Assembly (NCBI GenBank): GCA_028066245.1
Contig: JALCBR010000004.1
Coordinates: forward strand, 1 to 64,000
Reading direction: 5' to 3'
Length of the DNA: 64,000 bases
Source: Pirellulales bacterium
GTDB lineage: Bacteria; Planctomycetota; Planctomycetia; Pirellulales; S012-138
Part shown: positions 8,626 to 17,608 of the stretch, piece by piece
Layout of the letters: each line of letters opens with the position of its first letter
Numbering within the stretch: position 1 is the first letter of the stretch
Notes under the pieces: model-generated
The model's database searches: none
Told to the model about the DNA's origin: nothing
Seen by the model: only the letters and a program-made list of their open reading frames with translations
Position numbers and translations under genes: made by a program

Positions 8626-10260
8626 ATGAACGACGTTCAAGTCAAGCGAGCCATTATCAGCGTCAGCGACAAATCCGGTCTGGCGGAGTTTGCCTCGGGA
8701 TTGGCTTCCGCTGGAGTGGAAATCTTCAGCACGGGTGGCACACGGGCGGCATTAGAAGCTGCCGGAATCGCCGCCAGGGACATCGCCGAATACACCGGCT
8801 TTCCGGAAATGATGGATGGTCGGGTCAAAACGCTACACCCCAAGATCTTCGCTGGCATTCTGGCTCGCCGTGACCGAAGTGATGACTGTGCAGCACTTTC
8901 CGATCACAACATTGCCGAGTTCGACCTGGTGGTGGTCAACCTGTATCCCTTTGCCGAGACGATCGCCCAACCGGGCGTCACTCTGCCGCAAGCTATCGAA
9001 CAAATCGATATCGGGGGGCCCAGCCTTGTCCGAGCTGCGGCCAAGAATCAAGCTTTTGTGGCAATTGCAACCTCTTCAGCTCAGTATCCGGACATCCTCC
9101 AGCAGCTCTCCCACGGCGGAACGCTGAACGGACCACTACGCAGAAGGCTCGCTGCCGAAGCCTTCGAGCACACAGCAAAATACGACCGGATGATCGCTGA
9201 CTATCTTGCTGGGCAGCTTTCTGCCGCTGACGAAACGCCCAACTCCGGCGTATCTCCGGAGATGCCGGAGACAATCTCGTTATCACTGCGGCGCCAGCAG
9301 GTTCTTCGCTATGGAGAAAACCCGCATCAGTCCGCGGCCGTCTATCAGGTTGAGACAAGTCAGGCAGAAGCGGAACAAGATGACGGTACTGGCGGTCGCA
9401 GCCTCCTTTCCGCTCGTCAGATCAATGGCAAGGAGTTGTCCTACAACAACCTGCTTGATCTCGATGCCGCACTGGCCATCGTCCGTGGTTTTTCACCAAC
9501 TCCTGCGGTTGCCGTCATCAAGCACAACAATCCATGCGGCGCGGCCAGTGGCACTGGAGACCTGGCGGATGTTGCCCGGGCGGCGCTGGACGGTGACCCA
9601 CTCTCGGCATTCGGTTCCATCCTCGCATTTAATTGTCCCGTGGACGCCGCGACTGCCGAAGTACTGACCGAACCGAACCGATTCATTGAGGCGATTGCCG
9701 CACCGTCATTTGAACCCGACGGGCTGGCAGTCCTCACCACGCGTCCCAAGTGGAAAGCCAACGTCCGCCTACTGGAGTGCGGACAGATTGCAGATGACGT
9801 GCCCCAGTTGCGGTTGCTGCAAGTTGACGGCGGGTTTCTCGGTCAGACCGCAGACACGGCCGAAGACAGCGCGTCCGACTGGGAGGTGCCCACAAACACC
9901 AAGCCAACCGATGAGCAATTGGCCGAACTCCGCTTTGCCTGGCAGATGGTCCGTCACGTAAAGAGCAACGCTATTGTTCTGTCACGCAATTGCGCGTTGG
10001 TGGGTGTGGGTGCCGGCCAAATGAGCCGGGTCGACAGCGTGAAGATCGCGATCGAAAAATCGGCCGAACGGTCTGCCGGCTGTGTGTTGGCTTCCGATGC
10101 GTTCTTTCCCTTCGCAGACAGCATCGAAACCGCGGCCGTCGCAGGCGTTTCCGCAATCATTCAACCCGGTGGATCCCGCCGCGACGATGAAGTCATCGCC
10201 GCTTGCGACGCCCATGGCCTGCCCATGATCTTCACCGGCTGTCGGCACTTTAGGCACTAA
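8626..10260 (+). CDS. purH: Bifunctional AICAR formyltransferase/IMP cyclohydrolase
   Basis: 544 aa, the last two steps of IMP synthesis in the cytoplasm. The N-terminal MGS-like cyclohydrolase domain (about 1-150) has IISVSDKSGLAEFA, STGGT and MDGRVKTLHPKIFAGIL. The C-terminal transformylase domain has LRYGENPHQSAAVY, the KHNNPCGAA active-site block, and the KSNAIVLS and IQPGGSRRDDEVIAACD segments. The ATG at 8626 fits the usual N-terminus; a longer GTG frame from 8530 adds residues unlike the family. It is slightly longer than usual (about 510-530 aa) owing to small insertions. It converges with the protoglobin gene and abuts it exactly. Confidence 0.96.
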   Translation: MNDVQVKRAIISVSDKSGLAEFASGLASAGVEIFSTGGTRAALEAAGIAARDIAEYTGFPEMMDGRVKTLHPKIFAGILARRDRSDDCAALSDHNIAEFDLVVVNLYPFAETIAQPGVTLPQAIEQIDIGGPSLVRAAAKNQAFVAIATSSAQYPDILQQLSHGGTLNGPLRRRLAAEAFEHTAKYDRMIADYLAGQLSAADETPNSGVSPEMPETISLSLRRQQVLRYGENPHQSAAVYQVETSQAEAEQDDGTGGRSLLSARQINGKELSYNNLLDLDAALAIVRGFSPTPAVAVIKHNNPCGAASGTGDLADVARAALDGDPLSAFGSILAFNCPVDAATAEVLTEPNRFIEAIAAPSFEPDGLAVLTTRPKWKANVRLLECGQIADDVPQLRLLQVDGGFLGQTADTAEDSASDWEVPTNTKPTDEQLAELRFAWQMVRHVKSNAIVLSRNCALVGVGAGQMSRVDSVKIAIEKSAERSAGCVLASDAFFPFADSIETAAVAGVSAIIQPGGSRRDDEVIAACDAHGLPMIFTGCRHFRH

Positions 10261-10857
10261 CTATGCAACCGATGAGGCAACGGCGTGAGCTTGGTAGTGG
10301 CGATTGATCAAGTCGTTCTGGAGCCAGAGCAACTTGTTGAAGGCACGGAGAGTTTGAATCTCTTGGGCCCGCTCAAGTCCAAGTCCTAGAATTGTGTTGG
10401 TCAACGCATCAGCGACAAAACCGAGCAACGCATTCATCTGCACCAGCGGCACGTCAAGTTCCTGGGAACCTGCCTGGGGCGTGTGAATCTTGCCGACTAG
10501 ATCAAGGTAGCTCACCATCTTGCCGTCGTACGGTCTCGTCACGAGAGCCTTCAGATAGCGACCAAGGTGCTGCTTACGAAATTGGATCATCTCGTGATCC
10601 ATTGTCACGTCTGCAAGGCTTTCTGGGACTGCTCCCTCATAACCTGACTGGCGAGGGAGAAAATGCCGCCAGGTTGCATCGTAGCTCTGCAGTTTGTCGT
10701 ACACCGCATCAACCAATGTGGGCACAAGAGGAGCAAGCCCTGACGCTGCTCCATGGATTGCAGCGATATCGTCTTCGCCAAAGCCCATGAAATCGGCCAA
10801 GTACTCAAAACGGTAGGCGAGGTCAGATTCCAAACGCTGCTCATCAATGAGGTTCAT
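10261..10857 (-). CDS. Protoglobin (globin-sensor family) protein
   Basis: 198 aa, single protoglobin domain with no attached signalling domain. Features are RFEYLADFMGFGEDDIAAIH, LAPLVPTLVDAVYDKL, a helix with RKQHLGRYLKAL around the proximal His region, and GKIHTPQAG. Family members bind haem and gas ligands such as O2, CO or NO. The ATG at 10857 has GGAG five nt upstream. It is divergent from an Rrf2 regulator across about 130 nt that contains a palindrome, suggesting that the regulator controls it. Ligand and enzyme activity cannot be read from sequence. Confidence 0.88.
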   Translation of the reverse strand: MNLIDEQRLESDLAYRFEYLADFMGFGEDDIAAIHGAASGLAPLVPTLVDAVYDKLQSYDATWRHFLPRQSGYEGAVPESLADVTMDHEMIQFRKQHLGRYLKALVTRPYDGKMVSYLDLVGKIHTPQAGSQELDVPLVQMNALLGFVADALTNTILGLGLERAQEIQTLRAFNKLLWLQNDLINRHYQAHAVASSVA

Positions 10858-10909
10858 GTTCGCTCCATAGTGTGCCAGATTGACTGCCGCTGGGACGCAG
10901 GGGACAATC

Positions 10910-10966
10910 GGATGTCAACATCCATTTTCGGCAAGGTAGAGCCGTTTAATATGGATGTCAAGGTCC
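10910..10966. promoter_or_regulatory. Candidate Rrf2 operator in divergent promoter region
   Basis: GGATGTCAACATCC (10910-10923) is a palindrome with 6-bp arms. A related half-conserved copy, GGATGTCAAGGTCC, lies at 10953-10966, 43 bp on. Both precede the Rrf2 gene and follow (on the other strand) the protoglobin start. Dyads of roughly this kind are bound by Rrf2 proteins such as NsrR. The assignment is inferred from position and symmetry only. Confidence 0.5.
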
Positions 10967-10989
10967 GATTTCCATGGGTTTCGGGATTC

Positions 10990-11436
10990 ATGTTTTCGCA
11001 AACCGTTGAGTACGCACTGCGGGCTGTCGTCTATTTGGCGGATCACGCTCCTTCCGCTAGGACCACGGAACAAATCGCGGAATCGACTTTGGTTCCCAAG
11101 GCGTATCTCGCCAAGGTGATTCAAAGCCTGTGCCGTAGGGATGTTCTAAAATCTAAGCGCGGGATCGGGGGGGGCGTGTCACTGGTAAGAACCCCGAAAG
11201 AATTGACGATTCTGGAGGTAGTCAACGCCGTGGAGCCGATTGGCCGCATTCGCGAATGTCCCCTGGGCTTGAAAGCGCACGGCGTCCATCTCTGCCCCTT
11301 GCATCAACGCATGGACAATGCGCTGGCGATGGTTGAAGAGGCGTTTGAGAAGACAACACTCGCAGAGATTCTGGCCGAGCCCACCAAGAGTCGCCCGCTG
11401 TGCGAGATCCCCACTAAGATGGAGGTTTCTCGCTGA
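10990..11436 (+). CDS. Rrf2 family transcriptional regulator
   Basis: 148 aa. The N-terminal winged helix begins MFSQTVEYALRAVVYLA, continues with TTEQIAEST and the recognition helix PKAYLAKVIQSL, and has a wing with KRGIGGGVSLVR. The C-terminal part has Cys90 and Cys102 (ECPLGL and HLCPLHQRMD) and Cys138. IscR and NsrR hold an Fe-S cluster with three Cys in this region; only two lie close together here, so cluster binding is uncertain. The ATG at 10990 matches the universal family start; the upstream frame is non-coding. The gene probably senses redox or NO and controls the divergent protoglobin. Confidence 0.92.
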   Translation: MFSQTVEYALRAVVYLADHAPSARTTEQIAESTLVPKAYLAKVIQSLCRRDVLKSKRGIGGGVSLVRTPKELTILEVVNAVEPIGRIRECPLGLKAHGVHLCPLHQRMDNALAMVEEAFEKTTLAEILAEPTKSRPLCEIPTKMEVSR

Positions 11437-11462
11437 TAGGCGCCGAAAGCCAAGTCAAACGC

Positions 11463-13865
11463 TTAGGCGCGGTTGGCAGCCAATTCCGCTGCGATGACAT
11501 CGGGTGTCGCCATATTCTCAATCATCTTATCCGTGCTCTCCGGGTCCACGGCGCGGCAACTGGCGGTCAGTTGATCCGCGATGCCGCGAAGCTCCTCACT
11601 CCAACCTGGGGTGTCGTCGTCAGGCTGGAGTTGGGCGAACTCTCCCAACAGCAGAATGAAGCGAAGGATATGACGGAAGATCACGCCTTCCTGCTTGGTC
11701 AAATCGGCTGATCGGACGTACTGGTCGAAGTCGCCATTGAATCGCAGTAGCTCGCCTGCCACCCAAACGGGTGACGTCCGCAGATCATATACGTGGGGAT
11801 TTTCCGCATCGAACAACATCCGCAACTTCTCTGCCAGGTGCGGCGGTCGCGGAGCGTACTCGTCGTCATCATCATCGTCCGATTCCGCCGGCGGAGCCAT
11901 CAACCCTCGTTGCACCAGCTCCACATCCAGCCGATCTTGTGCCAACGGACCTGGAGGCAGGTCATGTTGCAGTGGTACCCACACAGAGCGACCCAACGAG
12001 CGCGGCAACTCCAGCACGCTTTCCATCGCTTGAATTCGCTCTTCCCTGTCGGCAATTCCCAGGTGCTGCATCAGGAAATCCGCGTACAGAGGGTGAATGC
12101 CGCGAAAAATCAAGAGCCTGTCCAGCTTGCCCGTCGGCGTGGCTAATCGTGGCACGTAGTGGGGTTGCTTTGGTTTTTCTTCTACTTGATCAGCGTGTTT
12201 GGCTGGTTTGTCTTTGTCTTTTTTCTGCTTGTTGATCTCTGCGGAAAGTAAGGCACCCAAGGTTCCTAGCGTTTCCTTTGTGCCCGCGTCGTCCGGCGGC
12301 TCAGCGGCTGCGTCTTTGTCCACAGTATTTTGCTTGGGCGCCGGCGGTGTTGGTTCAAGCTCGACATAGCCGGCGCGATGCAACGTCAACAATCGACGCG
12401 TGAGCCGCTTCTCTTCCTGCTCTAATTCACCGGGAGGAAGCAAGCGCTTGTGCACCACATCACGAATGAGCGAAATGTCCGGCGAGATTCGCAACAGGTA
12501 CGCCAGCAGCCGCCAAGGGATCTCGCCTCGGCTGGCCAGATCCGCCGCAGGCGCGGCTTTGAGTTTTTCAAACTGCGATTCGTTCCAGTACGTGATCTGG
12601 TCCCGTCTCGTGGGGCGTTTCTTCTTGAGCGCCTTCTTGGCTTTCATCAAGCCAGGGTCTTTGGTGTCTTCAGGAATCGCGTCGTACTTTTCTTTCCAGC
12701 GGGCAATGCGAACATCATCTTCGTGCGCAATGGAGACGACATACCCCCGATCATCAAACTGCGGACGTCCCGCCCGGCCAAAGATCTGATGAGCCGAACT
12801 TGGTTCGATCAGTCGCATCTTGCCAGGCGGACCTTTGACTAGCGATGTCATCACCACGCTTCGCGCCGGCAGGTTGATCCCGGCGGCCAGCGTTTCCGTG
12901 CAAACGCCGACAGCCAACAACTTGCGGGTGTACAGCTCCTCCACAATCCTCCGATAGCGTGGCATGATCCCGGCATGATGGATGCCTACTCCGCGCATCA
13001 ACAGTTGCTTGAGCTTGGCGCCCGCCCCGGTGGAAAAATCATGCTTAGCCAATTCCGCGGCAAGCTTCTTCTTGCGCTCATCGCCAATCAGACTCTTTCC
13101 TTTGAGTTGTTCGGCCACGTTCCAGCACTCAGAGCGATTGAAACAAAACAATAACGTTGGCGTCAGCCGCGACTCCTCATCGCCCGCGGCCATCAGTTCG
13201 ACTTGTTCATTCAGCAGTTGATCTGGCACCCACTGAAACACCAACGGGACACGGCGCTGGTCCCCTTCAATCAGTTCAACTGTTCGCTTGTGGCACCGCT
13301 TGAGCCACATCACAAACTCGCGCGAGTTGCCCACAGTGGCCGAAAGCAAAAGCAGCCGTACGTGCGGCGGCAACAGTGAAAGCGTGAACTCCCAAACAAT
13401 TCCGCGCTCCGGGTCATTGAAGCTGTGGAACTCGTCCATCACAACGGACGCTACATCGTCAAACTCGGATGCCTCGGGACTGAGCAACCGGTTGAGCAAA
13501 ATCTCCGCCACCACCACCAGCACTTTGGCGTCTGGATTGACGCGGCGATTGCCGGTGACCAATCCCACGTCCTCAGGCATAAAACCCCAGCGGACGGCGT
13601 GCGATTGCATCTCGGCAAACTTTTGTTCCGTGAGCGCAATCAACGGTGTTGTGTAGTACGCTTTCTTGCCGGTGTGCAGCGCCTCGAACAGCGCCGCTTC
13701 AGCAATCACGGTTTTGCCAGTACCGGTTGGCGCGCAAACCAGCACACCTTGCGGCGTGGTGAACCAGGCCAAGAGCGCATCTTCCTGGACCGGGTACGGT
13801 TCATACGGCAATTGAGCCAGGTATGCTTCAGCGAGTTCGTCGCGGGAGAGGGAATTCGCGGGCAT
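11463..13865 (-). CDS. Ski2-like DExH-box RNA helicase
   Basis: 800 aa. Superfamily 2 helicase core: Walker A APTGTGKT (about residues 45-52), TTPLIALTEQK, TGNRRVN, DExH box VVMDEFHS, motif III LLLSATVGN, then the second RecA domain with LLFCFNRSE, GVGIHHAGIMPRYR, TETLAAGINLPARSVV and QIFGRAGRPQFDDRG. This set is typical of Ski2/Mtr4/Brr2-type helicases. The C-terminal half is long and divergent, with a Lys-rich stretch (KKDKDKPAK) and an acidic run (SDDDDDDEY). It probably unwinds structured RNA in the cytoplasm. The ATG at 13865 has no Shine-Dalgarno. It converges with the Rrf2 gene. Confidence 0.88.
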   Translation of the reverse strand: MPANSLSRDELAEAYLAQLPYEPYPVQEDALLAWFTTPQGVLVCAPTGTGKTVIAEAALFEALHTGKKAYYTTPLIALTEQKFAEMQSHAVRWGFMPEDVGLVTGNRRVNPDAKVLVVVAEILLNRLLSPEASEFDDVASVVMDEFHSFNDPERGIVWEFTLSLLPPHVRLLLLSATVGNSREFVMWLKRCHKRTVELIEGDQRRVPLVFQWVPDQLLNEQVELMAAGDEESRLTPTLLFCFNRSECWNVAEQLKGKSLIGDERKKKLAAELAKHDFSTGAGAKLKQLLMRGVGIHHAGIMPRYRRIVEELYTRKLLAVGVCTETLAAGINLPARSVVMTSLVKGPPGKMRLIEPSSAHQIFGRAGRPQFDDRGYVVSIAHEDDVRIARWKEKYDAIPEDTKDPGLMKAKKALKKKRPTRRDQITYWNESQFEKLKAAPAADLASRGEIPWRLLAYLLRISPDISLIRDVVHKRLLPPGELEQEEKRLTRRLLTLHRAGYVELEPTPPAPKQNTVDKDAAAEPPDDAGTKETLGTLGALLSAEINKQKKDKDKPAKHADQVEEKPKQPHYVPRLATPTGKLDRLLIFRGIHPLYADFLMQHLGIADREERIQAMESVLELPRSLGRSVWVPLQHDLPPGPLAQDRLDVELVQRGLMAPPAESDDDDDDEYAPRPPHLAEKLRMLFDAENPHVYDLRTSPVWVAGELLRFNGDFDQYVRSADLTKQEGVIFRHILRFILLLGEFAQLQPDDDTPGWSEELRGIADQLTASCRAVDPESTDKMIENMATPDVIAAELAANRA

Positions 13866-14090
13866 GCGCGTGAGTTGTGAACTTGGGGACGCAACGGTTG
13901 CCTCACAGCGTAAAGGAGCATTGTGCAGGCCGCTAGGGTGTGGCGAGCGCCGTCATGTCAATTCTCATTTTTGCTGGAATGACTTTAACTGCGATCCGCA
14001 GTCCACACGAGTGTGAACATGACACCCACGGATTTGATGCGAGACTCCTCCGATTGCTGGTTTGCCACCCGGCGTTTATCATCGTTTGCC

Positions 14091-14849
14091 ATGACGTCGC
14101 AAACCCATGATGAACTGCTCGCGCGATTTGCCGCTGGGGACCGCCAGGCATTGGCTCGGTTGTTGACCTTGGTCGAACTGGGTGATGCCCCCGAGTTACC
14201 GCCGGTGGATGAGGCAAAGCCTTGCACGCGAGTCATCGGAATCGCCGGCAGTGGTGGAGCGGGAAAGAGCACGCTCGTGGGAGCGTTCGTCAAATTTTTA
14301 CGCGAACAAAACCTTCGCGTGGCAATCTTGGCCAGTGACCCGCAAAGCCCTCGTACTGGCGGAGCATTGCTGGGAGATCGCGTTCGCGTGACGATGGACC
14401 CAAATGATGACGGCGTTTATTTCCGCAGTCTTTCCACGCGAGGAGCGCCCGGGGGGCTCGCTGAAGCGGTTGCCGGCGACATCCCTTGCCTCAAGCGGTT
14501 TGGTTTCGATGTCATACTGGTGGAGACCGTCGGCATCGGGCAGGATCAAACGGCCGTGCGTGACGTTGTGCAAACGCTTGTGCTTGTCGTCACGCCTGGA
14601 ACAGGTGATGAAATCCAGTGGGAAAAGGCCGGCTTGATTGAGCTGGCTGATATTTTGGTGGTCAACAAGTCGGACATGCCCAGCGCGGACCGCGTACAAC
14701 ATCAGTTGCGGCGTGCCCTTTCGCTTTCGCCTGAAGCTGAAAATATTCCTATTTTGGCCACCATTGCGACCAGCGGCGAGGGAGTTGCGGAGTTATGGAA
14801 TGCCATGGTCGCGCACGGTGATGCACTGCCGGATGTAGCTGTTCCGTGA
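14091..14849 (+). CDS. MeaB/ArgK-type G3E GTPase, short form
   Basis: 252 aa. P-loop GIAGSGGAGKSTLVGAF, then SDPQSPRTGGALLGDRVRM-like, switch region RSLSTRGAPGGLAEAV, Walker B VILVETVGIGQDQ, and NKSD base recognition. These match MeaB/ArgK GTPases that protect B12-dependent mutases such as methylmalonyl-CoA mutase. The protein ends soon after the G domain, while family members are about 320-340 aa and end with a helical dimerisation arm, so this is a trimmed form. The ATG at 14091 is the family-like start; the frame reaches back to 14013. No mutase gene is adjacent. Confidence 0.85.
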   Translation: MTSQTHDELLARFAAGDRQALARLLTLVELGDAPELPPVDEAKPCTRVIGIAGSGGAGKSTLVGAFVKFLREQNLRVAILASDPQSPRTGGALLGDRVRVTMDPNDDGVYFRSLSTRGAPGGLAEAVAGDIPCLKRFGFDVILVETVGIGQDQTAVRDVVQTLVLVVTPGTGDEIQWEKAGLIELADILVVNKSDMPSADRVQHQLRRALSLSPEAENIPILATIATSGEGVAELWNAMVAHGDALPDVAVP

Positions 14850-15007
14850 CGCCTGTCACATCGGCTTGGTATAGCGATCTGTGTCATCGAAAGTTGCTAG
14901 CACTGGGCGTTGGTAATCACAAACCGATCTTTCCTGCTTTGCCACTCGGCGTGACAATACCGCACTTGTAGAGATGTTCTTTCGTCAGGCAAAGGAGTGC
15001 CGTGCGG

Positions 15008-15937
15008 ATGCGGGTAGCGACTGAGTATTTCGTTTACCTGACGGTACGGATTGTGATCTGCCTGGCGCAGGCGGTTCCGCTCTCTGTCTGCGACCGCATT
15101 GCGCACACGCTGGCTTGGTTGTTTTCCGACGTTCTGAGAATTCGCGGCAAGGTTACAGACGAGAATCTCCGGCATGCCTATCCGCACTGGAGCACGGAGC
15201 AACGTCGAGCAATCGCTCGGCGGATGTGGCGACACTTGTTCTTGTTTGTTTGTGAAGTGGCTCAAACCTCGCGGCGAATTCGTCGTGAGAATTGGCATCA
15301 GCATGTCCGGATCGTGGGCGAAGCCAAGCTCGTCCGCTTGGTCATGACCGGTCGTCCGTTGTTGCTGGTGACAGCGCACTTTGGCAATTTCGAGTTGGCT
15401 GGCTACTTGCTCTCACTGTTCGGCTATAAGATTCATACGGTTGCCCGGCCGCTGGATAACCGCTTTCTCGACCGCTTCCTGCATCGTTTTCGGGCGTCTG
15501 AAGGGCAGGAGATGCTTAGCAAGCAGGCAGACTACGCGCGGATCCGCGACATCCTGGCGGACGGTGGTGCGGTTTCGTTCTTGGCGGACCAATATGCCGG
15601 CCGTAAAGGCTCCTGGGTCGATTTCTTTGGCCGCCCGGCTTCTGCTCATAAGGCGATTCCACTGTTCGCCTTGGATAACGACGCACCGATTGTTGTCGGC
15701 TGCTGCCGACGAGTAGAGGATCGCCCGCTGCAATACGAACTCAAGTTAGAAGCGATTGCTGACCCGCGCGAGCTGCGCCCAGATCAAGCTAACCCTCAAT
15801 GGCTGGCGCAATGGTACCACGATCAGTTCGAATCAATGATCCGTGAAGCACCGGAACAATACTGGTGGCTACATCGCCGTTGGAAGGACAAGCGGGGCAA
15901 ACGCCGCCGTCAGCGGCCGCAAAAGTTGGCAGCGTAG
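15008..15937 (+). CDS. LpxL/HtrB-like lysophospholipid (lipid A) acyltransferase
   Basis: 309 aa. One N-terminal hydrophobic segment, then the acyltransferase domain with the catalytic motif TAHFGNFELAGYLL (His124 region), ARPLDNRFLDRFL, GGAVSFLADQ and VDFFGRPASAHKAIPLFAL. These are the hallmarks of LpxL/LpxM-type enzymes, which add secondary acyl chains to lipid A at the inner membrane. The C-terminus is strongly basic. GGAG lies ten nt before the ATG at 15008; a GTG at 15002 is a possible alternative. Planctomycetota carrying lipid A genes is established knowledge; the acceptor here is inferred. Confidence 0.87.
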   Translation: MRVATEYFVYLTVRIVICLAQAVPLSVCDRIAHTLAWLFSDVLRIRGKVTDENLRHAYPHWSTEQRRAIARRMWRHLFLFVCEVAQTSRRIRRENWHQHVRIVGEAKLVRLVMTGRPLLLVTAHFGNFELAGYLLSLFGYKIHTVARPLDNRFLDRFLHRFRASEGQEMLSKQADYARIRDILADGGAVSFLADQYAGRKGSWVDFFGRPASAHKAIPLFALDNDAPIVVGCCRRVEDRPLQYELKLEAIADPRELRPDQANPQWLAQWYHDQFESMIREAPEQYWWLHRRWKDKRGKRRRQRPQKLAA

Positions 15938-15957
15938 CGACTCTCTATGAGAGCTGC

Positions 15958-17412
15958 TTACTTCACTTCATGCACGACGAGTGTGTTATGCACATCCGGC
16001 CCAAAGTGCGTGCCGCGGACCAGGACGATGTGATCTCCCGGCGACAGTGTGCCACATTCGTTTCCCCAATCCGCAACGAGGCTCCCCAGTTTCCGTACAG
16101 AATCCAACGGCATGCCGCTCATTGGCCGTACTCCCCAATACAGGTTCATTCTCCGCAATGTGTCTTCCCGGTCGCTGACTCCTAGGATGGGGACGCTCAT
16201 GCGCAAATTGGATAACGCCAGCGCCGTTGCACCAGAGTGACTGGCGGCGATGACCAATTTAGCGTCCAGCCGTTGGACGATCTCCGCCACACCATGAACA
16301 ACGGCATGCGTTAGCGGATGCAAGCCCAGCGGGCGATGCTGATCGTGGAAAGTCCGCGTGATTTCGCTGGATGCCAGCATTTTTTCTGCCGCAAGAGCGA
16401 TACGTTCCATCATGGCCACGGTTTCGACAGGGTACTCGCCGATGGCGGTTTCCCCCGAAAGCATGCAGGCGTCAGCGCCGTCCAAAATGGCGTTGGTCAC
16501 ATCTGTGGCTTCCGCACGCGTGGGATAGCGACTGTGCTGCATGGAGTCCAGCATCTGTGTGGCGACAATCACCGGCGTCTGGCGCTGGTTACAGATCGCA
16601 ATGATTTGCTTCTGGACCACGGCCATTTCGGCAAGATCGGTTTCAACGCCCAAATCTCCCCGAGCCACCATCACGATGCCTGCGGCGTCAACAATTGCGG
16701 ATAAGTTTTCCAAGGCTTCCGGCTTTTCGATTTTGGCGCAGACTCGCGCTTCCGAACCGTGCGCGATCAGAAGATTGGCGAGGTCCGAGACCTCTGCCGC
16801 TTGGCGGACAAAGCTCAAACTGACGTAGTCCACCGGACGTCGGGCGGCCCAAATGGCGAACTCCCGATCAGCGTCCGTCATCGCCGGAACGCTCAACTTG
16901 ACCCCAGGCAGATTGACCCCTTGTCGGCTGCGGATGATGCCCGGCTGCAACACACGGCACCGCGCCAAATCCTCACCGGTCTCAACCACCTGCATACTGA
17001 CCGCGCCGTCCGCCAGCATGATGCGATCGCCCACCTGCAAGTCATCGACGAGGGTGGGGAGGGTGGTGGTTAGTTCCGTCTTTGTTTGAGGAGGATTTTC
17101 TCCCCGCACGAATGTGAACTCAGCGCCTTCCCGGCAATGAACGGCGCCATCCGGCAGGTCTTGTAGACGAATCTTGGGACCTGCCAAGTCCACCAGTACG
17201 GCAACCATTTGGCCGGTTGCTTTTCGCGCAGCTTTAATGTCGGCCAGGTGTTGTTCGTATTCTTCAGACGATCCGTGGGCCGTGTTGATGCGGAAGACGT
17301 CCACGCCTGCCTGCACCATCTGGATGATTCGCTCGCTCCCACTTGAGGCTGGACCGAGGGTTGCCACGATTTTGGTGGCGGCGCGAGAAGCATATGTGGC
17401 GGCAGACGGCAT
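15958..17412 (-). CDS. pyk: Pyruvate kinase
   Basis: 484 aa. Converts PEP and ADP to pyruvate and ATP in glycolysis. Landmarks in order: TKIVATLGPASS, DVFRINTAHGSSEEY, VLVDLAGPKIR, the B-domain, DREFAIWAARRPVDYVSLSF, the active-site Lys in AKIEKPEALEN, GIVMVARGDLGVE, ATQMLDSM, EATDVTNAILDG and MLSGETAIGEYP, then a C-terminal regulatory domain with ASHSGATALALSNLR. The ATG at 17412 gives a normal length; a GTG at 17457 would add 15 residues. It converges with the acyltransferase gene. Confidence 0.95.
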   Translation of the reverse strand: MPSAATYASRAATKIVATLGPASSGSERIIQMVQAGVDVFRINTAHGSSEEYEQHLADIKAARKATGQMVAVLVDLAGPKIRLQDLPDGAVHCREGAEFTFVRGENPPQTKTELTTTLPTLVDDLQVGDRIMLADGAVSMQVVETGEDLARCRVLQPGIIRSRQGVNLPGVKLSVPAMTDADREFAIWAARRPVDYVSLSFVRQAAEVSDLANLLIAHGSEARVCAKIEKPEALENLSAIVDAAGIVMVARGDLGVETDLAEMAVVQKQIIAICNQRQTPVIVATQMLDSMQHSRYPTRAEATDVTNAILDGADACMLSGETAIGEYPVETVAMMERIALAAEKMLASSEITRTFHDQHRPLGLHPLTHAVVHGVAEIVQRLDAKLVIAASHSGATALALSNLRMSVPILGVSDREDTLRRMNLYWGVRPMSGMPLDSVRKLGSLVADWGNECGTLSPGDHIVLVRGTHFGPDVHNTLVVHEVK

Positions 17413-17608
17413 GAGTTCGGATATCCATTCGCGAATTGTGCCTTCTCTTGTTGGCACGGTTGACGACTGACGCCACGGACAATGACAATGACGAACTGAC
17501 GAAGGCTGCCAGCATCAAACAACCGTCAAAGACCTGACAAGGATACTGCTGAGTTTACCTCAGGACGCACAACTCCTAAAGGATGGGCCACCACTTGAGC
17601 TGCGCCCG

